Below, one piece after another: positions 33,256 through 46,800 of a DNA stretch of 64,000 bases. The stretch comes from Wuchereria bancrofti. Lineage: Eukaryota; Nematoda; Chromadorea; Rhabditida; Onchocercidae. The stretch is from positions 682,001 through 746,000 of the forward strand of contig SSBO01000004.1 of the NCBI GenBank assembly GCA_005281725.1. Reading direction: 5' to 3'. The notes beneath the pieces are model-generated. The model searched no databases, was not told the DNA's origin, and saw only the letters and a program-made list of their open reading frames with translations. Within the stretch, counting starts at the first letter, position 1. Each line of letters starts with the position of its first letter. The translations under genes and the position numbers were made by a program.

Positions 33256-36200
33256 ATGAACCGTTCGAACCATTCGCTGAAGTCATTAGCAGCATCGCTA
33301 AATAAAATCCATTCTGAGCAACAGAAGCCAAGTATTTCTGTAACGTTCAAGAATAACAACAATCTTGCTAGTAAACTGCGTTCGGGTGAGTTCAACTTCA
33401 AATTTCATTCGCTGTTTGTAGAACTTGAAAGAGGGAATTTCCAGTCCACATAGTGCGACGTGAAAGTTTAGGAAGATATCGCTGTGATTGTCAAGCTAGA
33501 ATGCATAATTTGATTCGAAACTGCTTGAGCTGTGGACGTGTGGTATGTGAACAGGAGGGCAGTGGACCTTGTATGTTCTGCGGTGAACTTGTCTGCACTC
33601 GAGAAGAACGGGAAGTAAGTTCTTATGGGCACTTATGTTTGACATTACTAATTGTGCTGCAGCTTAAGGTGTTTTCTAACTAATTAATTTCAAATCTTAC
33701 TAGCTTGACTATTTCGTAATGAACATAAAAACTTTTCTGTAACTTTGAATCAGTTTCAACAGTTTCAAAAAATGCTATGATGTAGAAGTTACTCCCAGAA
33801 AGTTTCACTAGAGAATATTAGCAAAAGCAATATTTACCATACATAATCATGTAGGAGACTGCCGTAAATTAGATATACCGTTTGTTCTAATTCCAAGTTA
33901 AAATTGAAAAACAAGTATATTTAAACTTTTCTCTCACTTTCTATTTAAACTAAACTTAGGAAACTACTTGAATTTCATTATCAAATCATCTACATGAATC
34001 ATTTCAGCTTTTGAATCACCAGTCAAGAAAATCGGTTGAACTTTACTACAGATTAATGGGATGTAGAGACGAAAAAACTGTTGATGGAAGGGTATTTTCT
34101 TCGGCATCACTCGGGAGTGCGTTAGCAGAAGCTGAACAATATAAAAATAAATTGTTGGCTGCGGATTCTAACGCGTAGGATCGTTCGTATATATTAAATT
34201 GTGATGTTGTGGATAATATAGTCTGTTATCGTAGAGAAAGCTTTTTTGGGAGTGCATATTTGTTGATAATGAATTTTATTTGTGAAAAAGAAACTGTTCA
34301 GCTAGGGAATTTTAAATACAGATAAGCAATTTTAGAGAAATGAAAACACGCATTCACGATATAGAATCGGACTATTATAACATGGAAAATAACATATATT
34401 TGACAAGAGCGGTTAGTGCTGTTCCTTATTGGGATTACTAAGACCGTTCAGACTTCGATACCTTCCATCTTTCATGAATTATTGTATTGCGCCTAACTGG
34501 TGAATTATATCGCTCCTAACTTGAATGTGGTAAATAGATCTCTTGAACAAGGATCGTAATGTCAACTTCAAATATATTTTATTTAATTTATTACACTAAT
34601 TAAGTAACTTAGTTTGTTCTGCTCAGATGAGTAAGCTATCAGTCTTTATGAGAACAAGTGTTTACAGGAACGAGAAGCTATCATGGCTCGTAAAGAAGAA
34701 TTAAAAGAATTAAGAATGCGACAAAGACGGACTTTTTCTGTGGATTTCGATTTAGGAAAAGCCAGTGTTTATGAAGTAAGCGTTCCACAATATGTTTAGG
34801 TCGAATTTTTAAAAGTAGTAGTTGTATGCGTTACAGCCAATGTATTATGAATGAAATGTTCATTTATTCACTAATCTTCATTTGTATTCATTTATTCAAT
34901 TAATCGCTGTTTTACAGTGACTTGAAGTTTCTTTGCCAAAGTTTCATTTTGCGCTTGGTATGGAATGTTTTAAGAGTTTTAGTAAGACGTCTGAAAATAT
35001 TAGTTTGACGTCACGGTATTTCTGCTTTCGGACAAGTTTAATTTCAAATCAACGTAACTAGATTAGACTTGGACATATCTCTATCAGTCAGAGGTTAGCA
35101 GTTAACATATCTCCGCTAGTGAGAAATAAGTTTATTTGTTCTTTTTCTTTATGGTAGTTGGTTTACAAAAAGTTATGGATTACGAGCATAAGCAAAACTG
35201 CATAGCACATTTCGTTCATCTTTAGAAACGATGGTTATCTAGCTTGTAGCATATAAGAATTGTTTTTTTCTATAAAGTAAATTACATAATGACTTTTGCA
35301 GTAGTCTGATTGTTTTTGGATTGCTCCTACTTTGTCGTAAGTAGTAGCACTTACTTTATTTGCTTTTGTTAGCTAAGTTAATAAGAGCAAAAGACCTTAT
35401 AGTAACAGAGGAAGTTTGTCGCCTTTTTTATTTGTATGTATGTCAGTGATTAGACTGGGAGCTCTTAATTTCCTTTACATCATATTTTTATAGATTATAG
35501 AAATAGTGAGAGCAGAAGATGTAGTATTTGCAGACAATTGTGTAATGATATAAACTGGATTAAAAAAGAATGAATGAAATAGATTATTTGCTTACCCTTA
35601 GAATATTCCATATTTTATGAACTTCGTCTTCGATATAACGGCAATTCTTTACTGTTATCTTATTTGAACATATCAGTGGTAAAAATGGAAGCTCTGTTTT
35701 TTTATGATGAAATTTTTTTTCTTTTTTACCATTGCATATCATATTTCAGATGCTAGTTTCAGGCCAAGGAAAAATGTGAGGACACACATGATCCAGTGAT
35801 CGAGTCAATTTTGTTATCTTCCAAGAGACGGCAACAGGCCGAAGCATCAAGACCCATGGCGAAGTGGACTCCGGATGGATTTGTACTGAAAGTTTGTTTT
35901 TTCTTTCTTTTTCATTCGTAGGACCGTAAGAAGAACGTCTAATAGGAAAATCTCTTCTTTTCGTCCATCTGGAAATTAATTATAACCATATGAACAAAGT
36001 AAGCCAGAGTCGATTTTTCAAATAGCGGCAAGTTTTTACGAGTGAAATTTGGAAGAAAATGTGTATAATAAAAGCAGTTTATCTGTAAAATGGGAACTGT
36101 GAATTGGAGAAACCTTTTGTTTTTATAATGAAATTTTGTTTTTACTATCTATCAGAGAGATTTCCAGAGTCCTTTGACTAGATCTGATTTGCTTTGAACA

Positions 36201-37799
36201 AAAGTGCACATAATGTACTGGAAAGAATTATGTATCTGTTTATAATGCGACCTATCAATGTTTGTCTATTTCAGTATAAAAGGCAAAATAAACGGGAAAC
36301 CAATCACCAACAAGATAGCGATAATGAAGGAGATATTGAAGACGGAGCATTTATGTTGCTAAGTGATGAAATGATATATATGGAAGTGGCAAGAAAAGGT
36401 TATTCGATCGGTATCGTTCAGCCTATTGCAACCCTGCTAGCTTATGGATTTCGAAGGTTCAACATACTACCTTGTTTGTTGTATTATATATCCTACAAAG
36501 ATTTGAGAACAACTGTGTCTGCGAATTTGACTATGGTTTAATAATGTCTGTGTGGTAAATCTATAACGATGAGTATGATATAGCAGTGGGGTCAGCATTA
36601 AACAAGTAGACCGATATATATAAAGTTAGAGAAAGACTTTGCAGGCATCTTCCGTGGAATGAAGATGTTGACATTAGAGGACCAATACTTATTGCTTCGA
36701 AAAGTAAAACTGCTTCAAAAAATGAAATTAACAAGGAAATCTCACGTTGGCATTCTCTTCCAAATAGTAAGTAATACATTTAAATAAATTATAAAGCAAA
36801 GTAATATCCAAAGTTGGAAAAAGCGCTGTTGCACTGTTAAAGATTTTTACCTGTTATTTGTACTTAAATTTTTAAACTATGATTTTCATGATTTCTGAAA
36901 CTTTCTTGCATATTTGTTTAATTTTTTTGTTGTTTTGGTTGTGCGATAAGATTGAATTTCTAGATAGTATGGAAAGATACAACCTTCCATCAGAATTCCC
37001 TTTGGGTGCGATTGTAGGTCGCGTATTGCTTATTGATTGTTTGTCGATGGAAGAATATGGAGAGAAGGTATTATTGATTGAAAATAAAAGTGTTGTGTTA
37101 ATTAAGTAACATTTAGGTTAAGCTTTTTGTTATTTAAAGTTTTCATTAAATGTCGCAAGACGTTTTCTGTTTTTTGAATTCTTGAGGAAAATAACGATGT
37201 AAGGCAGTGTTAATGCAATATTTGCAATAAAGTAATGCTAGTTTCGACTGTAGAGTACTTGAAATTCTATTTATTAAAAGAATTTCAGTATCTGACAAGC
37301 AAAAATTTTTGTGCCATCGTTTTTTTTTTTTTTTTTTTTTATTAAAAAAGTTTATGCATCTTAATTCCTTCAGCAATGTTGATTTTCGTTCAGTAATTCT
37401 ATTTAAAACCTAATTTTATATTTTATGCTTTATTGCAGTGTGACATAAGTCTGTAGTACTGGGCAGTTTTTTATTTAGGTTATTAAAGATGGAAAATAGG
37501 GCTGTCGAGAGATATGTCCTAAGCTGTTAATAAGAACGTGAATAAAATCCATGTAATTCGAATAAGTATACTTATTCCTCCTTTTGATATTATGTTTTTC
37601 AATTAAAAATCATATTATATTTCAGTATTCGAACAAGGAATGCATTGATACTGAAGGATCTTATGTTCTTATATTCGATGTCTTTGAACCGTTGCTTATC
37701 CCTATTCCTCATATTCCTGTTTCGGATAGTATTTATCAAGTTGATAAGCAGTTACTGACTGCTATAAAGCAAATTCTCGAACCAGTATCGTTTTCTTGA
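33256..37799 (+). CDS. TRIP4/ASC-1 homologue: C2HC5 zinc finger plus ASCH domain (10 exons)
   Basis: In animals TRIP4 is a subunit of the ASC-1 complex, acting as a transcription coactivator and with ASCC3 in rescuing collided ribosomes. Exons: 33256-33385, 33445-33614, 34008-34174, 34336-34411, 34668-34775, 35763-35891, 36275-36456, 36645-36766, 36964-37067, 37626-37799. They join in phase to 453 residues. The zinc finger (about residues 57-98) shows the C2HC5 ligands: CDC, a histidine, NCLSC, CEQEGSGPCMFC. This block is near-identical to vertebrate TRIP4 as I remember it. A charged helical middle follows, with a DIESDYY motif like the family's DESDYF. The ASCH domain (about 302-430) has IVQPIATLLAYGFRR, LPW and the LLIDCLS strand. 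Human TRIP4 is 581 residues; about 110 residues are missing ahead of the zinc finger here, so upstream exons may have been missed. Confidence 0.9.
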
Positions 37800-39740
37800 G
37801 TGGTTTTTGTTGAATTGAAATTATGGTGATGGCTAGCATGTAAACTTAGAATGGTTACTTTTGTTATTTTATATACTGAATGAATTTTAGCGTATGTCAA
37901 GACAATTATTTTTCATTTATTTTAGTATAATATTGTGGATTCTGTGTAAATACAGTGAATTATATTTCAGCTTCAAAGTTCGACTTTTTTCATTGTTGTT
38001 CATTTGCAAAGTTGATTACTTTGATTTGATGGCAAAAAGATGGTAATGAATGGGTCAGCATCAGGAATAGAAAAAAATACATAAAAAAGAACAATGATAT
38101 TCGAGTGAACTCTAATTATTATGTGATCTCTAAGTTTTTAATATAGATTGGTATCTCAGATACTCCGTAATTTTAAAACTCTTTCGTCAAGGTGCTGCAA
38201 AAATACAGTGATCTTTATTTACTATGGTCAACATAATCAAAAGCAAATCAGTTAATACGGATTGGAATTGATTTGTTGCTTTCCCTAATAGAATTAGTTA
38301 CAACTAAAACATGAAGAGATCCTATACCTGTTAGCAAGTGGTTTTTTTTTTGAATAAGAGATCTTGAACTCGTAGACTGTGCTTTTTTCTAGTTTATTTT
38401 ACTTTGACATGACCTTAGTGATCTCTAGTGAACTCTCTCATTTTTTTTCGCCTCAAAATTTTCTGTTGGACAGCAGGGATTTTGTTTGATGCGTCTTTTT
38501 TTCACAAAATATGCACTTTATAAACTTCGACAGTTTCTGGAATTTCTCCTAAGGACCATTAATTTTCTTTATTTTCGATTTACATAATCTAAACTGAAAT
38601 GTTCCCTCTTTTCGCAAAAATAAAATACGCAGTCGAATTTCATGTTTTCATTTTATGTTTCTTTCTTTCATTATTCATTACTGAGCAAATTAATTTGTTT
38701 TCCGATATGAAGCTACAAATAATCCAAGATTATAACATAATCTAACATAAGTTGAAAGAAATCTTTGAATGCTTCTCGAAGTTATGATCATGGATGAGGA
38801 GGAAGTGGGGAAAAAATCGTGCAGGATTTCGCATTCACCAGTTTCTCTATTTTAATCCGAAATGGATAAAAAAAATTAGCCAGCTGTGGTTAAATGTGTA
38901 ACATGTCTCTAGAAGTTATTTCTCTGATAAAGGGGATGCTTCCTATCGTACTCAAATTTGATCTGACCTTCATTACCATAAATAAAATGAAGTGGTCTTG
39001 TCTGTTATCTTTGCTGGTAAATTATATTGGATCTCGGTGCTATGAAGTTGTGATTTGATGAGGAAATTCAAGGAAAACCAGTTGATTTTTCCTGCATTTT
39101 CCTACACTTACATCTACTATACAGTTGCAAATTATGAGGAGGGTATTGCAATGATTTTCGCTGCACGGTTTCTGTTCAATTTTCCGAAGTGGATTTTGTG
39201 ACCACATTGGCGTGTGTCGAGTAGGCCTACTCAGCTGTACGTCTGTCTGTTCATTCAGCTTATGTTTTTGATTACTTTCGCTGTTGTTTCTCCACCTAGA
39301 AATCAATGTGTTATTTTATGGTTACTGAAGTATTTCCGACAAGGTGCAGTGTATTGATGGTAGCACTATTCAGAATAATCACTATGTTATATATTTATCT
39401 TCTGGATTTCTTCGATTATACCAAAGCTGTATAGATTTAGGAATATATGTTCTGGTAACACAGATCTAGTTTATCAGTTCGTTGTTGGATGCTTATATTA
39501 TCTCACTATGTTCTATCGGGACTCTGTGCGAAAAGCAGAGAAGAGAAGATGGTTTCTTAAGGTCTTCGCTTCGCGTTTAGCGTATTTCTTGAAGAAGTTT
39601 GAGATAGCAAGCACTTCTAATATCGAGTATTATTAGTAACCGGTAGTGTGAACAAGCACTTAAAACTGCGATGTTGTTAAATTCTAAAAGGTCAAGAGAT
39701 AAAGGTTAATTTTAGAGTGCAGTGGTGAAAGGAAAAGGAA
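37800..39740. other. Intergenic DNA between TRIP4 and MTCH genes
   Basis: About 1.9 kb with no supportable exon on either strand. An 88-codon minus-strand frame near 39,040-39,306 has no splice partner and no resemblance to a known family. Confidence 0.6.
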
Positions 39741-42700
39741 ATGCCTGCTTGGAGCCAACATCTCGGGCTTGATGACGCTGAGGTAGGAAATGATGTACCA
39801 CTAATTTGCTTGGATGCCATGTGTGTGTTCAGTATAAATCTTCATGTGGTGGGAAGTTGAGTGAAATCAAAACAGGACTCAGAAGTTCACATGAAATGTT
39901 CGTATTTGATTTATTGACGAACTATTGAGGATTGTAATTTGTCACAAGGCATGGTGGTCATGTTATTAAAAATATTGAAGTTCACCAACTTCTCTCAATT
40001 TTGCCACATATATCTGCCACTTTTGCGCTGGTGTTCGGGTCGAGACTATAATAGTATCTGTTGGAAATTGAGTGGAGAATAAAAGAAACTTCATAAAGTA
40101 ATATGTACATTCGAATGTGATGAATGACACAGATGGTTTAGTTATCGGGCTTATTTTTTTTATAATTGGCATCTTACTTTATCTTATTTAGTTGTTAGAG
40201 AAAAATTGTACGGAGAAACTGGGGTATATTCAAAGTTTTTTTTTCTTCTGACTAATTCAATTGCCTTTATAGGCGGAGAAGGTTGAAAAACGTGGACGGT
40301 ATATTGCTGTGAAAACATTGGTTGCTGCTGCAGTTTATCCGTTAACACATGTAAAAATTCTGTTTCAACTTGGTTATGAACCATTTCCCTTAGTACCGGG
40401 AAAATTCTTATGGCTCTTCCGCGAAGCATATTTTCTTCCAAATGGTTTCGAATATGGTATGCAGTTTTGTCTTTTCGTGTTGCTGCTTATATTTTGTTTG
40501 TGTTTCGGAATATTTTAATGGATATTTTTGCAGAAAATTAATGGTCTTTTGCTTACTTACCTTTCATATTTCTCTCACTCTAATTAATACTTTATATTTT
40601 TTATAGTTCATACTTGAGTCATTGCAACACATTAGATGTAGTTGTTGATTATTTAATCACTGTTATTTAAAAACTGTTTAATTTTAGCCAAAAAAATATA
40701 CAACCGCTTTGGACTGCGCAAACTTTATACTGGGATCGATGCTTCCATAGTTTCTCAGTTTACTTCCGGGTTAATTGATCTTGCAACAAATGTTGTTGGT
40801 TTTTATTTTATCATAATAAGTCTAATGTAATGACTTTTTTAGAATCTTTTTAGAGGTCAGCAAGTCATGTGTTAGCAACTTTATGTAGGGAATAAGTGGC
40901 GAAAAAGTTTGTAAAGGTTACTTTTTATGAGCTTTCAATGTTGCTGGAAAATGAAGTGATTTTAATTTACATTTAAATTTGCATAGATGACATCTTCCTA
41001 ACAACCAAAATTTGGTTTCAGTTATTACTGTATCGGTTTGTTATTAAATTTATTGGAAAGTTTTCTGGAGTTGACGTAAGATAAAATTGTATGGACATTC
41101 ATTGTTGTCAAATATATTAATTAGTGAGAAGACTTCGTATCCATCAATATATTAGTTTTATGTAATTGAAAATTAAAGTAGTTCATCACTTATTTTTAGT
41201 ATAAACACTTCCGTGCAATTGTGTTGGTGGATGCAACTTTCATTTTTGCAGTACATGGATCGTCATTATTCCGAAATTGGTGGAAAACCAATTAACCTAG
41301 ACAAAGAAGAATCAGAAATGAGTGATACGGAAAGTATGCGTCGTGCCCTCCGTTTCGCTATACGAGAAAGTATTTCTCGTACTGCTGCTACTATTGTTTC
41401 ACGTCCATTCACCGGTATTCACTTTTTCTGAGTTAAAAATTCACTTCAAGTGCTTAAATATTTAAGAAGTTTAGTTTATGATCTTCATGAAAACATGAAA
41501 ACATATACAAAGATTTGTTCATGAAAACATATACAAAGATTTCAGTAATTATGATCAGGCAGATTGCGCAAATTGTGGGTGATGAACTCAAATATCATAA
41601 CGTATTATCCTCTTTGCGATTAGTTGGCATTGAAGAGGGTCCGAAAGGATTATTTTCGTTAGTTTTTAATATTTTTTGATTGCAGTAAAGGTAATTGAGC
41701 TGTATGTTCCAAAATGTTTTGATAAAATATGAGCAATTTCTTAATCAAGTTTGTGTTTACACCATTAATGTGATTTTTGTAATTTCTGTAATATTGTAAG
41801 TCAGGGTATGTGTATCATTTCAGAGGTTTGATCCCGCAATTGATTGTAGAGTATTTGTCAATATGGGGTATACAGTTTGTACATTTTGGTATTGAACGTA
41901 TGACATTGCGTGCTCAACAAGATGCCATTGTATGTTGATGTTACTGAAGGTGTTATATTCGAGTTTTAATAGCTCTTGATGTTTTGTTAAGGATGGACTT
42001 TTGATTTCGTTTTGAATTTTCTATGTCTTGGTAGAAAATATTGTTTTAATTATTTAAGAGCAGTTATTAAGGCCAACTTTAGGATTTATTTTTATTTGCC
42101 ATTCAAACAGTTATACAGTTATACTACAAAAAGTTCATCATTGCAGCGTTCTAATAATAAGGAAGAAGAGAATTTTATTGTTTCTACACGCAAAATGCTA
42201 TATTTGATTGCACCAGTATTTGTGAACAGCTTTACATATCCATTCCAAGTGGTATCAACAGTGATGGCAGTTGCTGGTTCCGGGTAAAAAAGTTTTTTGA
42301 AAATTTCACATTTCAGTTAAGGTAAAATAAGATTGGGGATGCTCAGTCGCAGCCCGTTTCTTCGTAATTTCCGCTGTCTAGGTTGTAGCATAAATCAGTA
42401 TGCACCGTTTAATAGCACGCTAATTATTGTACTATTGATCCACATCTTTATTAGTCTTCATTAGTCTATGAAATGAAATATCGTTTTGATTTGTTGAAGC
42501 TTATTGCTTTATCATTAGATTATTTTTGATGAATTTTTTATTCACTGTAGACTCGTGGTTTCGATGTTGCCATATAGTCCACCGTTTGCGTTATGGCAGG
42601 ATGCTTATGATTATCTTTTGCCAGTTAACGGATTAAAACGAGGTTCGAGAATGTTCTGGCGCGAGCACTCTGGAGCTGTTAGCGTAGGCTCTGATCAGGA

Positions 42701-42749
42701 GCTTTATGCTGCCAATAAATATTTCATGTATGTTATTTTTTGTTCATGA
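39741..42749 (+). CDS. Mitochondrial carrier homologue, MTCH1/MTCH2 type (8 exons)
   Basis: MTCH proteins are divergent SLC25 members of the outer mitochondrial membrane. MTCH2 is an insertase for tail-anchored proteins and is linked to apoptosis and lipid metabolism. Exons: 39741-39782, 40273-40456, 40688-40794, 41252-41414, 41546-41657, 41824-41929, 42147-42283, 42551-42749. They join in phase to 349 residues; human MTCH2 has 303. Recognisable segments are AVYPLTHVKILFQLGYEPFP near the N-terminus (the degenerate carrier motif), LRKLYTGIDASIVSQ, IVSRPFTVI, EEGPKGLFSGLIPQL, FTYPFQVVSTVMAV and PYSPPFALWQDAY. The standard PxD/ExxK/R carrier signature is degenerate, as in the family. The last eight residues before the stop may be read-through of an unrecognised donor. 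The extra length comes mainly from an acidic insert (NLDKEESEMSDTE), which is also seen as a loop in other MTCH proteins. Confidence 0.87.
41494..41545 (+). repeat. 26-bp tandem duplication spanning a splice acceptor in the MTCH gene
   Basis: A 23-base block starting CATGAAAACATATACAAAG is repeated exactly with a 26-base period, directly before the exon at 41,546. The first copy ends GATTTGTT; the second ends GATTTCAG and supplies the acceptor. Confidence 0.9.
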
Positions 42750-43829
42750 CCCCTAGAGAAATCTCCTTTTAATGACGCTTATCAACACTGTATTGGATTT
42801 TACGTCCATTAAATTTTTCTTTACCGTTGATGTTTTAACTCAATAGTTACAACTGGAAAATATTGATATAGGGTTTTAGTGAAGGAGTGCTGGACGTGAT
42901 AACTTGAATAATGAGTTTATGGAAGACTCGTTAAAATGGAATAATACGGTAGAAATTAGAAAGAATACGTTAGAAAGGATACAATACTTGTAAGTAGTGA
43001 CCAGTTAATATTGTTTTCAGATGATGAAAAAGATCGATGGATGCCACCATTTTCGAGAATTTGTGTGATTTTTTCCTTATGTTATATTGCAGTGTTTATC
43101 TATTAGGTATACTGTCAATGAATAATACTAGCTGTTTTGTGAAATTGTAGAAATTTAAAATGTTGCTGATGATATATGTTTGCTAAGGAAAAACTCACAC
43201 TTTCACTACTTTGTTATAGATCGATTCCTTTTTTAAATAATATAGATGAATGCACCACATGTGTTTTGATTATCAGTCGATAGTGAATCGTTTTTTATAA
43301 AAGATAAATTTTAACAGGATAGAGTTGTTTTCACTAAAAAAGCAAAGAGACAAGTTTCCAAGAAGAAATCAAAATACGGTTGATTTCCTTTGAAAGCCAC
43401 GAGAATTTGATGGTCTCTACGCACGATTAATTTGTGCTAATTTCCGTTTCTAAAGAATGCATTTATTTAAGACACGGCGTTTCAGTAAAATTCAAGGGGT
43501 AGTTTACCCTCTTCCATTTCTCACTCTTCCTCTAGAATTGGTTTCATTGCCGTTTTATTTCTAGCTTGGTTTTTGTGATAAGATTTTTTCATGGCATAGA
43601 TAAAAGCACCGTACAAATCTGCGAACTTGTACAAATTTGTTGTTATACCTTGTAATCGTGCATTTCGGCCGTTATCTTGCACATCCAGCCTTTGTCACTA
43701 TATGATAGATTTGAATATTTTCTTTAAAGTTTAGATTTCCTCTGACGATTTGTGATTGTGATGATGCAGTTACTACGTTAATAGGGTAGCTGTGCGGTTG
43801 TGTTCACTTAGTGGCAAGTAATCACGGCG
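42750..43829. other. Intergenic DNA between MTCH and UBASH3-like genes
   Basis: About 1.1 kb, presumed 3' UTR and promoter. I see no exon or RNA gene here. Confidence 0.6.
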
Positions 43830-46800
43830 ATGTCTTCGGGTTGTAGAAGCGGAAATCGGAATACTTCGGAGTTCAATTCTGCAAAATACTGTAAACATCC
43901 GTCAAATGCTACATAGCTTTTTTGCAAAATTCTCATATACCTCTAACCAATACACCGAATATATACATACATTTGCTTCTTTGCTCAACTCAGTCCGTGT
44001 AAGAGAAATTTGGGGGAACGATAAGCTAAAGAGAATAAGGGATCAGAAACGGTATGGAGTAGATTACTATGGTGAATTCCGTGAAGGACACTTCGTGATT
44101 GTAATGAAGGAGAATGTTCTGATGAAAATTTAAAAGAGAAAATCAATGAAAATAAAAGTAACAAGAAGAAAATTTAAGTACCATTTGCAAAACAGCAGAA
44201 TGTCACCTAATAAGAGTTGTTATTCACTTAGGTAGAAGTGAGGATTGTTTAACAGCCATGTCAGTACAAGAAACAAATTCATACAAAACGTTACATAACG
44301 ATTCGATGCTGTCGATGAGCAGCGCTGTTGGTTAGTATCATTCTTTCTGGTTCTCATTTCCTTTTTGTTGATTAGATTTTCAAAAGTCAATTCTTTCCAA
44401 TTTTCATCTAAAGTCATACTATTGGAAGAAAATTAATCAAGGTATGGTGCAAGAATTTAAGACTGCAGTGAAGATTTTCTTAGCTAGTATATAATTTTAG
44501 GATAATTTAAGGAAATTTAAATGAGTACCGCGATATGGTATGAATCACATATGACGGTAGCAATATTAAACTATAAAGATAAGCAACTGTAAAGGTTGTA
44601 CGTGGAATGTTTTCAGGTATCACTCATGAATCCGGTGAGAATACTACCATCGACAGCTCGACAAATTTAAATACCAAATTGTCATCATTTTCAGCACAAA
44701 GCACTCATGAAGAACTTGATTCCAAACCACATTACCCTTCAAGAGAGGTATGTTTCTCTCCAAGTAATACAGAAGAATTGTATGCAGTAGCATATCAGAT
44801 GGAATTCATTACAGCATTCGGAAAGAGATTAGAATTGAAGATAAGTGCTGATAATTTCAGTCATAGTGCAAGAAATGTTCTTTAGGAAATGAATGTAACA
44901 GAAATTGATGGCTATGATGTTTTTGCAAATAAATTGATAACACGTTTGATTGATAACTTACGAGCCAAGCATCTCCATCAAGGTCTTTTCTCCTCATTGA
45001 ACTCTTCATCATTAAAAATGACAAAATTTGCATATTTATGCGATGTAGAAAAGAAATAGATTACTGGCAAGTTGTTGATGGAAAAGAAAGACAATCCAAA
45101 TTTAATCAAATAATAGTCAAATATGTTTATTAACACACCGATTGCTTTCGATTTCAGATGAAAATGACAGAATGTAGTTGCAGATGATGCTCGGGTGATC
45201 CTTATGAGACGTGGTGAAACTGTTTCTGAAGTTTTCCCGAATTGGACAGTGAAAGCCTTTGACGACTCCAACCTCTACGTGTCATAATTGAAATAATTAC
45301 ATATTTTTGAAATTTGCACTAACTTTTAAATAAGATTAATTAATTGAAGTAGTTCCTAAATAATATAGAATAGATCCTTCTTTATTTCCATTCCTCACTA
45401 TATCTTTACCAATATTACTAATATTTTTACTAATAATAAAAACCACTTGTCATTTTTAATTCAACGTTTAATAATTAAAAAAATGACCGGGTAAAGGATG
45501 CCATTTAATAGTAAGACCAAAATGAGAGCTTTTAAAACTCATCCACTTTCAACCCATTAAATAATAATGATGAAAAGCAGAGTAATGTGACAAATGCAAA
45601 CAAGGGCACCAAAATTGTTTTAAAATTAAAAGGTGAAAAAGGAGTCACGAATTACATTTAAGATTAGTGATCTGGAAATAAAGTTTATTAATGAAACTTT
45701 TTCAGGCCATACGATCTTAATATGCCTGACACATTGCGAATATGTGAAAGGCATGATGATTTTTTGGTGATTTTTTCTGAAGTATTAACTGGAATTTTCC
45801 GTTGTTTATTACAATTATTAGAATTAGCACACAAAATAACGTAGCCTCTTTAATCGTAATCTCTTTAATATTAGTCCAATGTACGGATGATTTATTAACA
45901 GGTAATCAATTTTACAACTTAACAATTCAGTAACTTAGTTAAAGAACTTCAGCCGTTTACAAAATGGAAAACTAAAGCATCTCTTGTGTCCGAAAATAGT
46001 TTCTAATCACTTACTTGTTTTTTCTTTGAAATTCCAAAACTGAACTGAAACTGTGCTGGAGATCGATCCACCATTAACAAACGTCAGCGCACATTTCGCA
46101 GCCGAACTTGGCTTTGCCATGACTCAAAACTTGCCAACAATGGTTTATTCAGCACCGGAAATGGCAGTGCTGCAAACTACTCGACAATTTATAGATGGTG
46201 CTGGAATCCGTATGAACTGGTTGGTCGAGCCAGGACTTGTCAGATACTTCTCACCTTATGAGCCAAGACCAAGTAATTGCCATTTATCAACACTGTTAGG
46301 CAAAATTTATCATTGTTAATCAAATACTAATTATTTTTCCAGTAGAAAAAGTACAAAATATCAAAGAGATGATTATTAAGGTGTGACAGTGTCAACACGA
46401 ATAAGCAGTCAAAAGTACCATGCACTTTCATTGATTCCAATTTACCCTTAATTCAAAAATTTCACTTAATCAATGAAATACATCAGTGAAATACATTAAT
46501 CAACGAAATAAGCTGCAGTTACTTTTATTTTGCTTTGCAAGTATCTTCTTGGTAAAATTTTTCTCGAACAATATGATACAGCATAACACATTGGTCTAAA
46601 AAATTCCTTTACCTGAAAGGTACTTATTCGACCTCAAAATGTCATATATCTGATATCCTCTTTATTTTTTTTTTTTTTGAGATATGATAGAATGATAGCT
46701 TTTATTTCTATCTGTTTTCACAAGACTTACTGCTCATACTGTAAAACTGATAATCACCTAAACATTTTATAGTTTTCACAGTCCGACTTCAACAAAAGAC

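Noticed and set aside
33105..33401. 98-codon minus-strand frame with several cysteines
   Set aside because: It overlaps the first exon of the TRIP4 homologue on the opposite strand, starts outside any promoter context and has no splice partners; it is a shadow frame.
46343..46380. Possible extra exon in the UBASH3-like gene (IEKVQNIKEM)
   Set aside because: Including it breaks the reading phase into the following exon, whereas skipping it joins in phase and gives a family-consistent sequence.
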